Origin: Pseudomonas putida
Lineage (GTDB): Bacteria > Pseudomonadota > Gammaproteobacteria > Pseudomonadales > Pseudomonadaceae
Length of the DNA stretch: 64,000 nucleotides
Reading direction: 5' to 3'
Assembly (NCBI RefSeq): GCF_001976065.1
Contig: NZ_MNAH01000005.1
Location: 135,248-199,247 of the forward strand
Shown here piece by piece: positions 1 through 10,324 of the stretch. Position 1 is the first letter of the stretch. Every line of letters starts with the position of its first letter. The notes under the pieces are model-generated. The model was not told where the DNA came from. It searched no databases and saw nothing but the letters and a program-made list of their open reading frames with translations. The translations under genes and the position numbers were made by a program.

Positions 1-12
1 AATCAGACTCAT
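1..12 (-). CDS. rnfB: RnfB, first four codons only (partial)
   Basis: The complement of the first 12 bases reads ATG AGT CTG ATT (M-S-L-I), and this ATG overlaps the TGA stop of the rnfA-like gene in an ATGA junction. In Rnf/Rsx operons rnfB directly follows rnfA, and RnfB proteins often begin with MSLI, so this is very probably the start of the ferredoxin-like RnfB subunit. Only four codons are present, so the call rests on gene order and the translational overlap. Confidence 0.55.
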
Positions 13-578
13 GTTTTGATCAGTCCGCTGAATCCGAGAAAGGCCACTGCGATCAAGCCGGCACCGATCAGGTCGATCGGCAAGCCGCGAAAGGGCATGG
101 GCACATCGTTATCGAGTGTGCGCTGGCGAAGGTCGTTGAACAGGCTCAGTACCAGCCAGAAGCCCAGCCCGGCGCCGAAGCTCAAGGCTGTGGCGTGAAA
201 AAAACCCTTGTCCTCCCGGGCATTGAGTAATGCAACGCCAAGTACCCCGGCATTGCACAGCAGCAGCGGCCACAGGTGTTCGAAGGACAGTGTTGAAAAC
301 ACCCGTGCAAGCAGCTGCAACAACGGGCCGATCAGCAGCGCACTCAATGGCAGGAACACGAACAGGTGCAGCGCCGTCAACTCCAGCGGCACCAGCAGCC
401 AGTGATAGAGCGCATAGCCGAGCACCCCTGTGATCAGCATCAGGCAGGTCGTCGCGATGCCCAGGGCATGGACCTGGCGACGTTCGCTGGACAACAGCGG
501 ATCGACACCCAGCGGCCAGTGCAACACGAGGTTGTTGAGCAGGGCGGTGCTGATAAGCGTAAGCAAGGTTTCGGTCAT
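9..578 (-). CDS. rnfA: Electron transport complex subunit RnfA/RsxA
   Basis: This 189-residue, very hydrophobic protein has about six membrane segments and a TALLNNLVL stretch near residue 11, matching the conserved N-terminus of RnfA/RsxA (usually about 190 residues). RnfA is an inner-membrane subunit of the ion-motive Rnf complex, which transfers electrons between NADH and ferredoxin-like acceptors; in gamma-proteobacteria the related Rsx complex keeps SoxR reduced. It lies downstream of metG on the same strand, and its stop overlaps the start of the next gene, so it opens an rnf operon running off the window. RnfE is a homologous subunit and cannot be fully excluded, but first position in the operon favours RnfA. 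Confidence 0.85.
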   Translation of the reverse strand: MTETLLTLISTALLNNLVLHWPLGVDPLLSSERRQVHALGIATTCLMLITGVLGYALYHWLLVPLELTALHLFVFLPLSALLIGPLLQLLARVFSTLSFEHLWPLLLCNAGVLGVALLNAREDKGFFHATALSFGAGLGFWLVLSLFNDLRQRTLDNDVPMPFRGLPIDLIGAGLIAVAFLGFSGLIKT

Positions 579-672
579 GATCGTGCCGGCAGGAACGGGG
601 CTTTTTTACCGCAGCGGTCTAAAAAGCTTAGGCATTATCCGGCAAGGACGGAGGGTTGGGCCAGACATGAAA

Positions 673-705
673 ATCCCACAGTCGCGCCAGGCACGACTGT
701 GGGAT
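673..705 (-). terminator. Rho-independent terminator downstream of metG
   Basis: A perfect 12-bp inverted repeat (673-684 with 694-705) with a 9-base loop lies 18 bases beyond the metG stop. On the minus strand the stem is followed directly by a short T run (TTTT). It separates metG from the rnf operon. Confidence 0.75.
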
Positions 706-722
706 CGGTTTACCGCAATACC

Positions 723-2774
723 TTACTTGATCCGCTGGCCAGGCTTGGCGCCGCTGTCAGGGCTGAGCAGGTAGATTTCTTCACCGCCGGGGCCTGCGGC
801 CATCACCATGCCTTCGGAAATGCCGAACTTCATTTTCCGTGGCTTGAGGTTGGCGATCATCATGGTCAGGCGACCATCGAGCTTGGACGGGTCCGGGTAG
901 GCGCTCTTGATACCGGAGAATACGTTGCGTTGCTCGTCACCGATGTCCAGGGTCAGGCGCAGCAGCTTGTCGGCACCTTCCACGTGTTCGGCCTTGACGA
1001 TCAGGGCGACGCGCAGGTCAACCGCGGCAAAGGTGTCGAACTCGATTTCCGGCGACAGCGGATCTTTCGCCAGCTCGCCGTTGCCGGCCGGGGCCGCTTC
1101 GCCGGTGTCGGTCTGGCTGGCGGTCAGGTCTTCTTTCGAGGCGTCGGTCATGGCTTGCACTTTTACCGGGTCGATGCGGGTCATCAACGGCTTGAACTCG
1201 TTCAACTGATGGTTGGCGAGCAAGGTTGCGTGGTCGTTCCAGGTCAGCGGCGCGACGTTCAGGAACGCCTCGGCATCGGCGGCCAACAGCGGCAGTACCG
1301 GCTTGAGGAAGATCACCAGCTGACGGAACAGGTTGACGCCGGTGGCGCAGATCGCCTGGACTTCATCCTGCTTGCCTTCCTGCTTGTTCAGCGACCACGG
1401 TGCCTTGTCGGCGATCCAGGCGTTGGCACGGTCGGCCAGGCCCATGATCTCACGCATGGCCCGGGCGAAGTCGCGGGCTTCATAGGCGTCGGCGATGCTT
1501 GGCGCGGCGGCCAGGAAAGCTTCGGTCAGCTCCGGCGCGGCGTTGGTCTCGACCATCACGCCGGCATTGCCCTTGTTGATGAACCCGGCGCAACGGCTGG
1601 CGATGTTGACGACTTTGCCCACCAGGTCGGAGTTGACCTTCTGCACGAAGTCTTCGAGGTTCAGGTCCAGGTCATCGACGCCACGGCTCAGCTTGGCTGC
1701 GTAGTAGTAGCGCAGGTATTCCGGCGACAGGTGGTCGAGGTAGGTCCGGGCCTTGATGAAAGTGCCGCGGGACTTGGACATTTTCTGGCCGTTGACGGTC
1801 AGGTAGCCGTGCACGTTGATGCCGGTCGGCTTGCGGTAACCCGCGCCTTCGAGCATCGCTGGCCAGAACAGGGCGTGGAAGTTGACGATGTCCTTGCCGA
1901 TGAAGTGGTACAGCTCGGCAGTGGAGTCTTTGCCCCAGAACGCGTCGAAGTCCAGCTCCGGCGTGCGGTCGCACAGGTTCTTGAAGCTGGCCATGTAGCC
2001 GATCGGCGCATCCAGCCACACGTAGAAGTATTTGCCCGGCTCGTCAGGGATTTCGAAGCCGAAGTACGGCGCATCGCGGGAGATGTCCCACTGTTGCAGG
2101 CCGGCATCCAGCCATTCGGCGATCTTGTTCGCCACGGCGTCCTGCAGCGTGCCACTGCGGGTCCAGGTCTGCAGCATTTCCTGGAAGTCCGGCAGCTTGA
2201 AGAAGAAGTGCTGGGAATCCTTGAGCACCGGGGTGGCGCCGGAGATTGCCGACTTTGGATCCTTAAGGTCGGTCGGTGCGTAGGTCGCGCCGCATTTTTC
2301 GCAGTTGTCGCCGTATTGGTCTTCGGTACCGCATTTCGGGCAGGTGCCCTTGATGAAGCGGTCGGCCAGGAACATTTTCTTTTCCGGGTCGAAGTACTGC
2401 GTGATCGAGCGTTGGGCGATGTGCCCGGCGTCGCGCAGCTTGAGGTAGATCTGGCTCGACAGCTCACGGTTTTCTTCGGCGTGAGTGGAGTGGAAGTTGT
2501 CGAAGTCCACCAGGAACTCGGCAAAGTCGGCGCTGTGTTCAGCCTGGACGTTGGCGATCAGTTGTTCCGGGGTGATGCCTTCCTTTTCCGCGCGCAGCAT
2601 GATGGCCGAACCGTGAGCGTCGTCGGCGCAGACATAAATGCATTGGTGGCCGCGGTGTTTCTGGAAGCGCACCCACATATCGGTCTGGATGTACTCCAGC
2701 ATATGGCCGAGGTGAATCGAACCATTGGCATAGGGCAGGGCGCTGGTGACGAGGATCTTGCGTGGCTCGGACAT
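723..2774 (-). CDS. metG: Methionyl-tRNA synthetase
   Basis: The enzyme charges initiator and elongator tRNA-Met with methionine in the cytoplasm. The 683-residue product is full length for the long, dimeric type. It shows the class I HIGH-type signature (HLGH, residues 21-24), a zinc knuckle with Cys145, Cys148, Cys158 and Cys161, the KMSKS loop near residues 331-335, and a C-terminal EMAPII/OB-fold tRNA-binding domain over about the last 105 residues. It is transcribed divergently from mrp across a gap of about 150 bases, an arrangement also known from P. aeruginosa, where the gene is called metS. A terminator hairpin follows the stop. Confidence 0.98.
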   Translation of the reverse strand: MSEPRKILVTSALPYANGSIHLGHMLEYIQTDMWVRFQKHRGHQCIYVCADDAHGSAIMLRAEKEGITPEQLIANVQAEHSADFAEFLVDFDNFHSTHAEENRELSSQIYLKLRDAGHIAQRSITQYFDPEKKMFLADRFIKGTCPKCGTEDQYGDNCEKCGATYAPTDLKDPKSAISGATPVLKDSQHFFFKLPDFQEMLQTWTRSGTLQDAVANKIAEWLDAGLQQWDISRDAPYFGFEIPDEPGKYFYVWLDAPIGYMASFKNLCDRTPELDFDAFWGKDSTAELYHFIGKDIVNFHALFWPAMLEGAGYRKPTGINVHGYLTVNGQKMSKSRGTFIKARTYLDHLSPEYLRYYYAAKLSRGVDDLDLNLEDFVQKVNSDLVGKVVNIASRCAGFINKGNAGVMVETNAAPELTEAFLAAAPSIADAYEARDFARAMREIMGLADRANAWIADKAPWSLNKQEGKQDEVQAICATGVNLFRQLVIFLKPVLPLLAADAEAFLNVAPLTWNDHATLLANHQLNEFKPLMTRIDPVKVQAMTDASKEDLTASQTDTGEAAPAGNGELAKDPLSPEIEFDTFAAVDLRVALIVKAEHVEGADKLLRLTLDIGDEQRNVFSGIKSAYPDPSKLDGRLTMMIANLKPRKMKFGISEGMVMAAGPGGEEIYLLSPDSGAKPGQRIK

Positions 2775-2926
2775 GGGGCTCGGCTACTTGATGAAACGGA
2801 GGTCGGCCACTATAAAGCGCCGGCAAAGATATTTCACCCCTGCAAATCGTTGCCGGGCATGCCGTCCGGAAGACAGAAGGGGTAGGATACCCGCCATCTT
2901 TTCCCAGTCTTGTTTCGGAGTTGCCC

Positions 2927-4021
2927 ATGAGCGCCGTCAATCGTGCAGCGGTGGAAGCCGTCCTTCGCCAATACACCGACCCCTATCTGAACCAGGATCC
3001 GGTCAGCGCCGGTTGCGTGCGCAACATCGAGATCCAGGGCGACCGCGTCAGCGTGCAGCTGGAACTGGGTTATGCCGCCGGTTTGTTCAAGAGTGGCTGG
3101 TCGCAGATGCTGCAAATGGCTATTGAAGGCCTTGACGGTGTCAGCGCTGCCCGCGTCGAGATCACCAGTGTCATCGCCGCGCACAAGGCCCAGGCCCAGA
3201 TCCCGGGCCTGGCCAACGTCAAGAACGTCGTGGCCGTGGCGTCCGGCAAGGGCGGCGTGGGCAAATCCACCACCGCCGCCAACCTCGCGCTGGCCCTGGC
3301 CCGCGAAGGCGCCAAGGTCGGGATTCTCGATGCGGACATCTACGGTCCGAGCCAGGGCATCATGTTCGGCATTGCCGAAGGCACCCGGCCGCAGATCAAG
3401 GACCAGAAATGGTTCGTGCCGATTCAGTCCCACGGCGTCGAAGTGATGTCCATGGCGTTCCTGACCGACGACAACACGCCGATGGTCTGGCGCGGGCCGA
3501 TGGTTTCCGGTGCATTGCTGCAGCTGGTGACGCAAACCGCGTGGGGCGACCTGGACTACCTGGTCATCGACATGCCGCCAGGCACCGGCGATATCCAGCT
3601 GACCCTGGCGCAGAAAGTCCCGGTGGCCGGAGCGGTGATTGTGACCACGCCACAGGACCTGGCACTGCTGGACGCACGCAAGGGCGTGGAAATGTTCCGC
3701 AAGGTCAACATCCCGGTGCTGGGCGTGGTGGAAAACATGGCCGTGCACATCTGCTCGAACTGCGGGCATGCCGAGCATCTGTTCGGCGAGGGCGGCGGGG
3801 TGAAGCTGGCCAATCAGTACGGCGTCGAGCTGCTGGCTTCGTTGCCGCTGGCGATGGCCATCCGCGAACAGGCCGATGGCGGCAAGCCAACGGTGATCGC
3901 CGAGCCTGACAGCCCGATCGCCCTGGTCTACCAGGAACTGGCCCGTCATGTCGGCGCGCGGATCGTGTTGCAGGAAGCGGTATCGCCGGCAATGCCGAAT
4001 ATCACCATCAGCGACGATTGA
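2927..4021 (+). CDS. apbC: Iron-sulfur cluster carrier ATPase Mrp/ApbC
   Basis: This P-loop NTPase of the Mrp/NBP35 family is a cytoplasmic carrier that delivers Fe-S clusters to apoproteins. The 364-residue product has an N-terminal MIP18/DUF59-like domain (about residues 5-85), a deviant Walker A GKGGVGKS (107-114), and the cluster-binding pair Cys276-x-x-Cys279. ATG at 2927 is chosen over the in-frame TTG at 2921 because CGGAG at 2916-2920 sits six bases before it and would abut the TTG. The gene is divergent from metG. A REPIN-type palindrome follows its stop. Confidence 0.95.
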   Translation: MSAVNRAAVEAVLRQYTDPYLNQDPVSAGCVRNIEIQGDRVSVQLELGYAAGLFKSGWSQMLQMAIEGLDGVSAARVEITSVIAAHKAQAQIPGLANVKNVVAVASGKGGVGKSTTAANLALALAREGAKVGILDADIYGPSQGIMFGIAEGTRPQIKDQKWFVPIQSHGVEVMSMAFLTDDNTPMVWRGPMVSGALLQLVTQTAWGDLDYLVIDMPPGTGDIQLTLAQKVPVAGAVIVTTPQDLALLDARKGVEMFRKVNIPVLGVVENMAVHICSNCGHAEHLFGEGGGVKLANQYGVELLASLPLAMAIREQADGGKPTVIAEPDSPIALVYQELARHVGARIVLQEAVSPAMPNITISDD

Positions 4022-4047
4022 TTGGCTGAAGAAACGCGATCCAATGA

Positions 4048-4132
4048 TGGGAGCGCGCTTGCTCGCGATTGCGGTGTGTCATCAATACATAAGTTGACTG
4101 ACCTAACGCCTTCGCGAGCAAGCCCGCTCCCA
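4048..4132. repeat. REP doublet (REPIN), GGAGCGGGCTTGCTCGCGA type
   Basis: Two inverted REP units, 4048-4068 and 4112-4132, match with one mismatch and flank a roughly 43-base spacer. Such units are dispersed in hundreds of copies in fluorescent pseudomonads and are mobilised by RAYT transposases. It lies between convergent genes, where it may also act as a transcript end. Confidence 0.85.
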
Positions 4133-4151
4133 CAGTTGTCTTGTGGTGCCC

Positions 4152-4910
4152 TTAGATACGCAACCCGCCATCCAGCTCCAGGATCCGACCGGTGTAGTAG
4201 TCGTTTTCGAAGATGTAAGCCGCCGATTGGGCGATTTCTACCGGCTTGCCCATACGCTTGAGCGGAATCCCCGACGTCATCTTCTCCAGCGCTTCAGGCT
4301 TCATGCCCAGGGTCATTTCGGTTTCGATGAAGCCTGGTGCAATGCCGGCCACGCGAATGCCGTAGCGCGCCAGCTCTTTGGCCCAGGTCACGGTCGCGGC
4401 GGCGACACCGGCCTTGGCGGCGGAATAGTTGGTCTGGCCGACGTTGCCGGCACGGGAAATCGAAGAGATATTGATGATCGCGCCGCTGTTGTTCAGCTCG
4501 ACCATTTTCGCCGCGACTTCACGGGTGCACAGGAATACGCCAGTCAGGTTGACGTCGATGACCGCCTGCCACTGGGCCAGGCTCATCTTGGTCATTTCGC
4601 CATCCTTGACCTTGAGCAGCAAGCCGTCACGCAAGATCCCGGCGTTGTTGATCAGGCCATGGATCGCACCGAAGTCGTCGGCGACCTGGGCGACCATGTG
4701 GCTCACTTGCTCTTCATTGGCGACGTTGCACAGGTAGGCGCGGGCTTCGACGCCCATGGCCGTGCAGGCGGCGACGGTGTCGTCGAGCTTTTCCTGGTTG
4801 AGGTCCACCAGCGCCAGCTTCACGCCCTTGGCGGCGAAATACTCGGCCATGGAGCGCCCTAGACCCTGGCAACCGCCAGTGATAATGATTACTTTGTCAG
4901 TGAGTTGCAT
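4152..4910 (-). CDS. SDR family oxidoreductase, FabG-like
   Basis: This classical short-chain dehydrogenase/reductase has 252 residues from ATG 4910. It shows the Rossmann cofactor motif TGGCQGLG (residues 11-18), the NNAG motif near residue 88, and the catalytic YSAAK motif with Tyr162 and Lys166. It is closest in style to 3-oxoacyl-ACP reductases, which use NADPH, but the substrate cannot be read from sequence and no fatty-acid genes adjoin. The frame stays open 39 codons upstream, but that extension lacks SDR character, and typical family members start with the short MQLTDK segment. It is divergent from the HugZ-like gene. Confidence 0.85.
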   Translation of the reverse strand: MQLTDKVIIITGGCQGLGRSMAEYFAAKGVKLALVDLNQEKLDDTVAACTAMGVEARAYLCNVANEEQVSHMVAQVADDFGAIHGLINNAGILRDGLLLKVKDGEMTKMSLAQWQAVIDVNLTGVFLCTREVAAKMVELNNSGAIINISSISRAGNVGQTNYSAAKAGVAAATVTWAKELARYGIRVAGIAPGFIETEMTLGMKPEALEKMTSGIPLKRMGKPVEIAQSAAYIFENDYYTGRILELDGGLRI

Positions 4911-5075
4911 TTCGCATGGCCCCCGAAGGCAGGTCTGGTTGGTTTCCTTTAGAGAGCCTCTCGATCTGCGCCTGAAGTGGCCCGGCTGCACATGAGAACT
5001 GCCCCGATGGCTTGCTGAAACTTCCATCAGCAGCCTGTCCGTTTTCCCGACGGATTCTTAATAAGGAGTCATAAA

Positions 5076-5807
5076 TTGAGCGTTGAAGCGGCTAAGCATG
5101 CACGAGAATTGCTCCTCAAGGAATACCGTGGGGTGCTCTCGACACACTCAAAATCGATGCCCGGTTTTCCGTTTGGCTCCGTGGTTCCGTACTGCCTGGA
5201 CGCGCTCGGCCGGCCGCTGATCCTTATCAGCCGCATCGCCCAGCACACCCACAACCTGCAAAAGGATCCAAAATGCTCGCTGTTCGTAGGCGAGCGTGGG
5301 GCCGAAGACGTCCAGGCCGTTGGTCGCCTGACCTACCTGGCCGAGGCGCAACAGATCGAAGACGAGGCTGCCATCGAAGCCGCCGCCGAACGTTACTACC
5401 GCTACTTCCCGGATTCGCAGAGCTATCACAAGGCCCACGATTTCGATTTCTGGGTGCTCAAGCCGGTGCGCCATCGCTACATCGGCGGGTTTGGCGCGAT
5501 CCACTGGGTCAACGAGTTGACCTTGGCCAACCCCTTTGCCGGCAAGGCTGAGCTGAGCATGGTCGAGCACATGAACGCCGATCACGCCAAGGCCATCGCC
5601 CATTACGTCGAGCTGGCCGGCCTGCCGAAAACCTCGCCGGCCAGGCTGGTGGGCATCGACAGCGAAGGCATGCACCTGCTCATCGGCCAGGGGTTGCACT
5701 GGTTGCCGTTTCAAGCGCCTTGTAATACGCCGACACAAGTTCGCGAAGCCTTGGTTTTCCTGGCTCACGCCGAGCATTGGCCGAAAAATGCAGTGGCCGA
5801 CGCTTGA
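5076..5807 (+). CDS. HugZ-like heme oxygenase / pyridoxamine-phosphate-oxidase fold protein
   Basis: The 243-residue protein has an N-terminal PNPOx-like split-barrel domain (about residues 1-150) and a C-terminal DUF2470 domain starting at EHMNADHAKA near residue 163. This combination is typical of the HugZ family, which binds heme and in Helicobacter and Campylobacter degrades it to release iron. The start is TTG at 5076, preceded by AAGGAG at 5063-5068 with a seven-base gap; no ATG has comparable support. Function in Pseudomonas is inferred from fold only, and a general flavin- or heme-binding role is possible. Confidence 0.8.
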   Translation: MSVEAAKHARELLLKEYRGVLSTHSKSMPGFPFGSVVPYCLDALGRPLILISRIAQHTHNLQKDPKCSLFVGERGAEDVQAVGRLTYLAEAQQIEDEAAIEAAAERYYRYFPDSQSYHKAHDFDFWVLKPVRHRYIGGFGAIHWVNELTLANPFAGKAELSMVEHMNADHAKAIAHYVELAGLPKTSPARLVGIDSEGMHLLIGQGLHWLPFQAPCNTPTQVREALVFLAHAEHWPKNAVADA

Positions 5808-5873
5808 ATTCACGAAACGGCGACGTCATCTAAGGATTACTGGCAAGGCATTCTTGCGTTGAGGAAACATTTG

Positions 5874-6350
5874 ATGCGCCCTTTTTTGTTGCTCTTTCTG
5901 CTGTTCCCGGTGTTGGAGCTGTTCGTATTCGTCAAGGTGGCAGGGGCGATCGGGTTTTTCCCGGCCCTGCTGCTGATCATTCTCGGCTCGATGTTCGGTG
6001 TGTTCGTGCTACGCATCGCCGGCTTGGCGACGGCGCTGCGTGCCCGTGAAAGCCTGAACCGCGGCGAGCTGCCCGCCCAGACCACGCTCGAGGGCCTGAT
6101 GCTGGCATTGGCCGGTGGTCTGTTGATCCTTCCAGGCTTCATCAGCGATGTGATCGGCCTGATCATGCTGCTGCCGATCAGCCGTCGCCTGCTGGCCAAC
6201 AAAATGCGCCAGCGTGCCGAGGAACAAGCGATCCGCCAGCGTGCCTTCGCCGATGATCTCCAGCCCCGTGGCGGCCCGGCACCCCGCGAGCCGCTCGGTC
6301 GCGAGCCCAATGTGATCGAAGGCGAGTTTGAACACCGCGATACCAAGTGA
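5874..6350 (+). CDS. fxsA: FxsA family membrane protein
   Basis: The 158-residue protein has three to four hydrophobic segments in its first 115 residues and a charged, Arg-rich cytoplasmic tail. The opening MRPFLLLFLLFPVLELFVF matches FxsA, a cytoplasmic-membrane protein that in E. coli counteracts exclusion of phage T7 by the F plasmid. ATG 5874 is preferred over the in-frame TTG at 5859 because a GAGG stands nine bases before it. It lies directly upstream of groES, a neighbourhood common in Pseudomonas, and ends at a strong terminator, so it is not co-transcribed with the chaperonin genes. Confidence 0.88.
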   Translation: MRPFLLLFLLFPVLELFVFVKVAGAIGFFPALLLIILGSMFGVFVLRIAGLATALRARESLNRGELPAQTTLEGLMLALAGGLLILPGFISDVIGLIMLLPISRRLLANKMRQRAEEQAIRQRAFADDLQPRGGPAPREPLGREPNVIEGEFEHRDTK

Positions 6351-6362
6351 TACGTCACCTGC

Positions 6363-6386
6363 ACACGGCACCTTCGGGTGCCGTGT
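6363..6386 (+). terminator. Terminator of fxsA
   Basis: A perfect 10-bp stem (6363-6372 with 6377-6386) closes a TTCG tetraloop and is followed by TCGTTTTC. It lies 12 bases past the fxsA stop. Confidence 0.85.
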
Positions 6387-6428
6387 TCGTTTTCGGCAGA
6401 TCGACGTAAAAAATTTTCGATCCCCGCC

Positions 6429-6456
6429 CTTGTAATCAGCTTGTACGCCCTTATGT
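6429..6456 (+). promoter_or_regulatory. Candidate sigma-32 heat-shock promoter of groESL
   Basis: CTTGTAA at 6429-6435 and CCCTTATGT at 6448-6456, 12 bases apart, resemble the RpoH consensus (CTTGAAA and CCCCATNT). They lie about 145 bases before groES, and no CIRCE inverted repeat is visible in the 210-base gap. In gamma-proteobacteria groESL is normally RpoH-controlled, which supports the reading. The element was identified by eye. Confidence 0.5.
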
Positions 6457-6599
6457 AACGGTCACCGCAAGGTTTCTGGCGAACACGCCAGACAGACTTC
6501 CGCGGTTCGCTCGACGAACCGCACCCGGCACCGCCGGACTTTGTTAAACCCGCCGGGACTACACCGGCCGATGAAAACCACAATTAGGAGAGATCGACA

Positions 6600-6893
6600 A
6601 TGAAGCTTCGTCCTCTGCATGACCGCGTCGTCATCCGTCGCAGCGAAGAAGAAAAGAAAACCGCTGGCGGTATCGTCCTGCCAGGTTCGGCTGCTGAGAA
6701 AGCCAACAGCGGCGAGATCCTCGCTGTCGGCACCGGCCGCGTACTGGAAAACGGTGAAGTGCGTGCACTGTCCGTGAAAGTGGGCGACAAGGTTGTGTTC
6801 GGTCCTTACTCCGGCAGCAACACTGTGAAAGTCGACGGCGAAGACCTGCTGGTAATGAGCGAGAACGAAATCCTCGCTGTTGTCGAAGGCTGA
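6600..6893 (+). CDS. groES: Co-chaperonin GroES
   Basis: The 97-residue 10-kDa chaperonin begins MKLRPLHDRVVIRR and forms the heptameric lid of the GroEL folding chamber in the cytoplasm. The mobile loop lies around residues 17-32 (EEKKTAGGIVLP). TAGGAGAG upstream provides the ribosome-binding site. It is followed after 49 bases by groEL, forming the standard heat-shock operon. Confidence 0.98.
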   Translation: MKLRPLHDRVVIRRSEEEKKTAGGIVLPGSAAEKANSGEILAVGTGRVLENGEVRALSVKVGDKVVFGPYSGSNTVKVDGEDLLVMSENEILAVVEG

Positions 6894-6942
6894 TTACCCG
6901 CTCATTTTCCCGTTACTACAAAGTATTTAAGGAATATCGATC

Positions 6943-8589
<1,647 letters not shown>

Positions 8590-8615
8590 GCCAGCCTTAC
8601 CCCTGTATTGAAAAA

Positions 8616-8645
8616 CCCCGCCGGCGAAAGCTGGCGGGGTTTTTT
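8616..8645. terminator. Bidirectional terminator after groEL
   Basis: A 10-bp GC-rich stem (8616-8625 with 8630-8639, one G-U pair) closes a GAAA tetraloop, with AAAAA before and TTTTTT after it. It can end both groEL and the convergent PAP2 gene. Confidence 0.9.
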
Positions 8646-8677
8646 ATTGGCTTCAATTCGAGACTAAAAGACCGCTG

Positions 8678-9421
8678 TCAGGCGCTGGCAGGTCGCGCTT
8701 CAACCGCCGGCTCAGCCTTCACCGCCGGCCGGTACAGCACCCAATAATACGACCCCAGGCAGATCAGCCAGCAGAACACCGCCGTCCACACGTTATGCGA
8801 GAAAAAGTGTGCCCCCTGCAGCATCCGGCCGATGGAAAACACCGAACCCAGGGCGAAGGCGAAAACCAGCGCAGCGCGTGCCATGCGGGGACGGCGATCA
8901 CGCAACACGAAGAACAGCGCAAACAGGGTGAAACCCGTCGCGGCATGACCGCCAGGCCAGCACCGACCCGGTTTTTCCGTGGCCGGACGCGGGCTCAACA
9001 ACTCGCTGTAGGTCTCGTGACCGCCGAACTGCTCAAGGCTCCATGGGCATTGCACCGCCGTTACCGCTTTCATCGGGGTGACGAAAGACGTCGCCAGCCC
9101 CAGGGACAGCACCAGACAACCCAATTCGCGCTTGAACGGTTGGAGCCGGGCCATGAAGAACGAACCGGCAAAGCCGAGGATAGCCAGCACCGAGAATGCG
9201 ATGACCATCTGCTTGGCCCGGTCATGCAGGACGGTTTCCAGGAAGTAACTGTGCCGCCCGATGAATCCCCCGGCGACCGGGTCGTAGAACAGCCTGGCCA
9301 GGTCCATGTCCAGGGTCGTCAGTTCGAGCAATACCAGAATGATTGCTGCAACGGCGGGAACACCCACGCACACCCAGAAGTTGAGCGGGCGAGAAGCGGG
9401 GCGTGCAGAGATCGAAACCAT
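8678..9421 (-). CDS. PAP2-family membrane phosphatase
   Basis: The 247-residue membrane protein has about six hydrophobic segments. It shows PAP2 acid-phosphatase signatures: the PGGHA motif (the PSGH box with Gly for Ser) and the downstream RMLQGAHFFSHN stretch holding the catalytic Arg and His. Family members dephosphorylate lipid phosphates such as undecaprenyl pyrophosphate, lipid A or phosphatidylglycerophosphate, usually on the periplasmic face. ATG 9421 is chosen because AAGGA lies just upstream and the 48-codon extension has no matching character. It stands divergently next to colRS, consistent with an envelope-lipid role, but its substrate cannot be named. Confidence 0.85.
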   Translation of the reverse strand: MVSISARPASRPLNFWVCVGVPAVAAIILVLLELTTLDMDLARLFYDPVAGGFIGRHSYFLETVLHDRAKQMVIAFSVLAILGFAGSFFMARLQPFKRELGCLVLSLGLATSFVTPMKAVTAVQCPWSLEQFGGHETYSELLSPRPATEKPGRCWPGGHAATGFTLFALFFVLRDRRPRMARAALVFAFALGSVFSIGRMLQGAHFFSHNVWTAVFCWLICLGSYYWVLYRPAVKAEPAVEARPASA

Positions 9422-9640
9422 GGCGGATCCTTGGTCAGTGAAATGTTCTTGAATGCGCAGCCGCGCGGAGCATGCGCTCTCTCGTGTCGTCAAGCCGTGA
9501 ACCGATAGTGAAAAAACCGTTGAGGCGCGAGTCGGCCATTTCGCCAAATAAACGACTGCACGCAACCCTGGCCCTGAGCCACACTTGGCCTTAAGCTGCG
9601 CGGGCCAAGACGGCCGTAACTGTTTACGGAGGAGATGCCC

Positions 9641-10324
9641 ATGCGAATTTTATTGGTTGAAGACAACCGCGATATCCTGGCCAACCTGGCCGATTACCTG
9701 GGACTCAAGGGCTACACCGTGGATTGCGCACAGGACGGTTTGTCGGGCCTGCACCTGGCGGCCACCGAGCATTACGACTTGATCGTGCTCGATATCATGC
9801 TGCCCGGCATCGACGGCTACACGCTGTGCAAGCGCCTGCGCGAAGATGCCCGACGCGATACCCCGGTGATCATGCTCACCGCTCGCGATCAGCTGGACGA
9901 CCGGCTGCAAGGCTTCAAGTCCGGTGCCGACGATTACCTGATCAAACCCTTCGCCTTGTCTGAGTTGGCGGCGCGAATCGAAGCGGTCATGCGGCGCACC
10001 CAAGGGGGCGGTCGCCGGACCTTGCAAGTCGGCGACCTGAGTTATGACCTCGACACCCTGGAAGTCACCCGCGAAGGCCGATTGCTCAAACTCAACCCGG
10101 TGGGCCTGAAGTTGCTGGCGGTCCTGATGCAGAAGAGCCCGCATGTACTGCGCCGGGAAATTCTCGAAGAAGCCCTGTGGGGCGATGACTGCCCGGACAG
10201 CGACAGCCTGCGCAGCCACGTCCATCAATTGCGCCAGGTGATCGACAAGCCGTTTGCCAAACCGTTGCTGCAAACCGTGCACGGTGTGGGTTACCGCCTG
10301 GCCGAGGGGCGTGATGGAGTTTAA
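9641..10324 (+). CDS. colR: Response regulator ColR
   Basis: This OmpR/PhoB-type response regulator has 227 residues: a receiver domain (about 1-118) with phospho-acceptor Asp51 in LIVLDIMLPG, and a winged-helix DNA-binding domain (about 125-222). The location beside groEL, the overlapping kinase gene and the downstream methyltransferase-kinase pair identify it as ColR. Known from P. putida and P. fluorescens WCS365, ColRS maintains outer-membrane integrity, metal tolerance and root colonisation. ATG 9641 is chosen over the in-frame ATG at 9635 because GGAGGAG (9628-9634) would touch the earlier codon. Confidence 0.92.
   Translation: MRILLVEDNRDILANLADYLGLKGYTVDCAQDGLSGLHLAATEHYDLIVLDIMLPGIDGYTLCKRLREDARRDTPVIMLTARDQLDDRLQGFKSGADDYLIKPFALSELAARIEAVMRRTQGGGRRTLQVGDLSYDLDTLEVTREGRLLKLNPVGLKLLAVLMQKSPHVLRREILEEALWGDDCPDSDSLRSHVHQLRQVIDKPFAKPLLQTVHGVGYRLAEGRDGV

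Noticed and set aside
366..2885. 839-codon open frame antisense to metG
   Set aside because: It is a shadow frame of GC-rich coding sequence opposite an unmistakable metG and has no known domain or ribosome-binding site.
4048..4132. CRISPR-like repeats
   Set aside because: Repeat units are inverted pairs scattered singly across the window, not direct repeats with uniform spacers.
6387..6599. CIRCE element upstream of groES
   Set aside because: No TTAGCACTC-N9-GAGTGCTAA repeat is present; a sigma-32-type promoter fits better.
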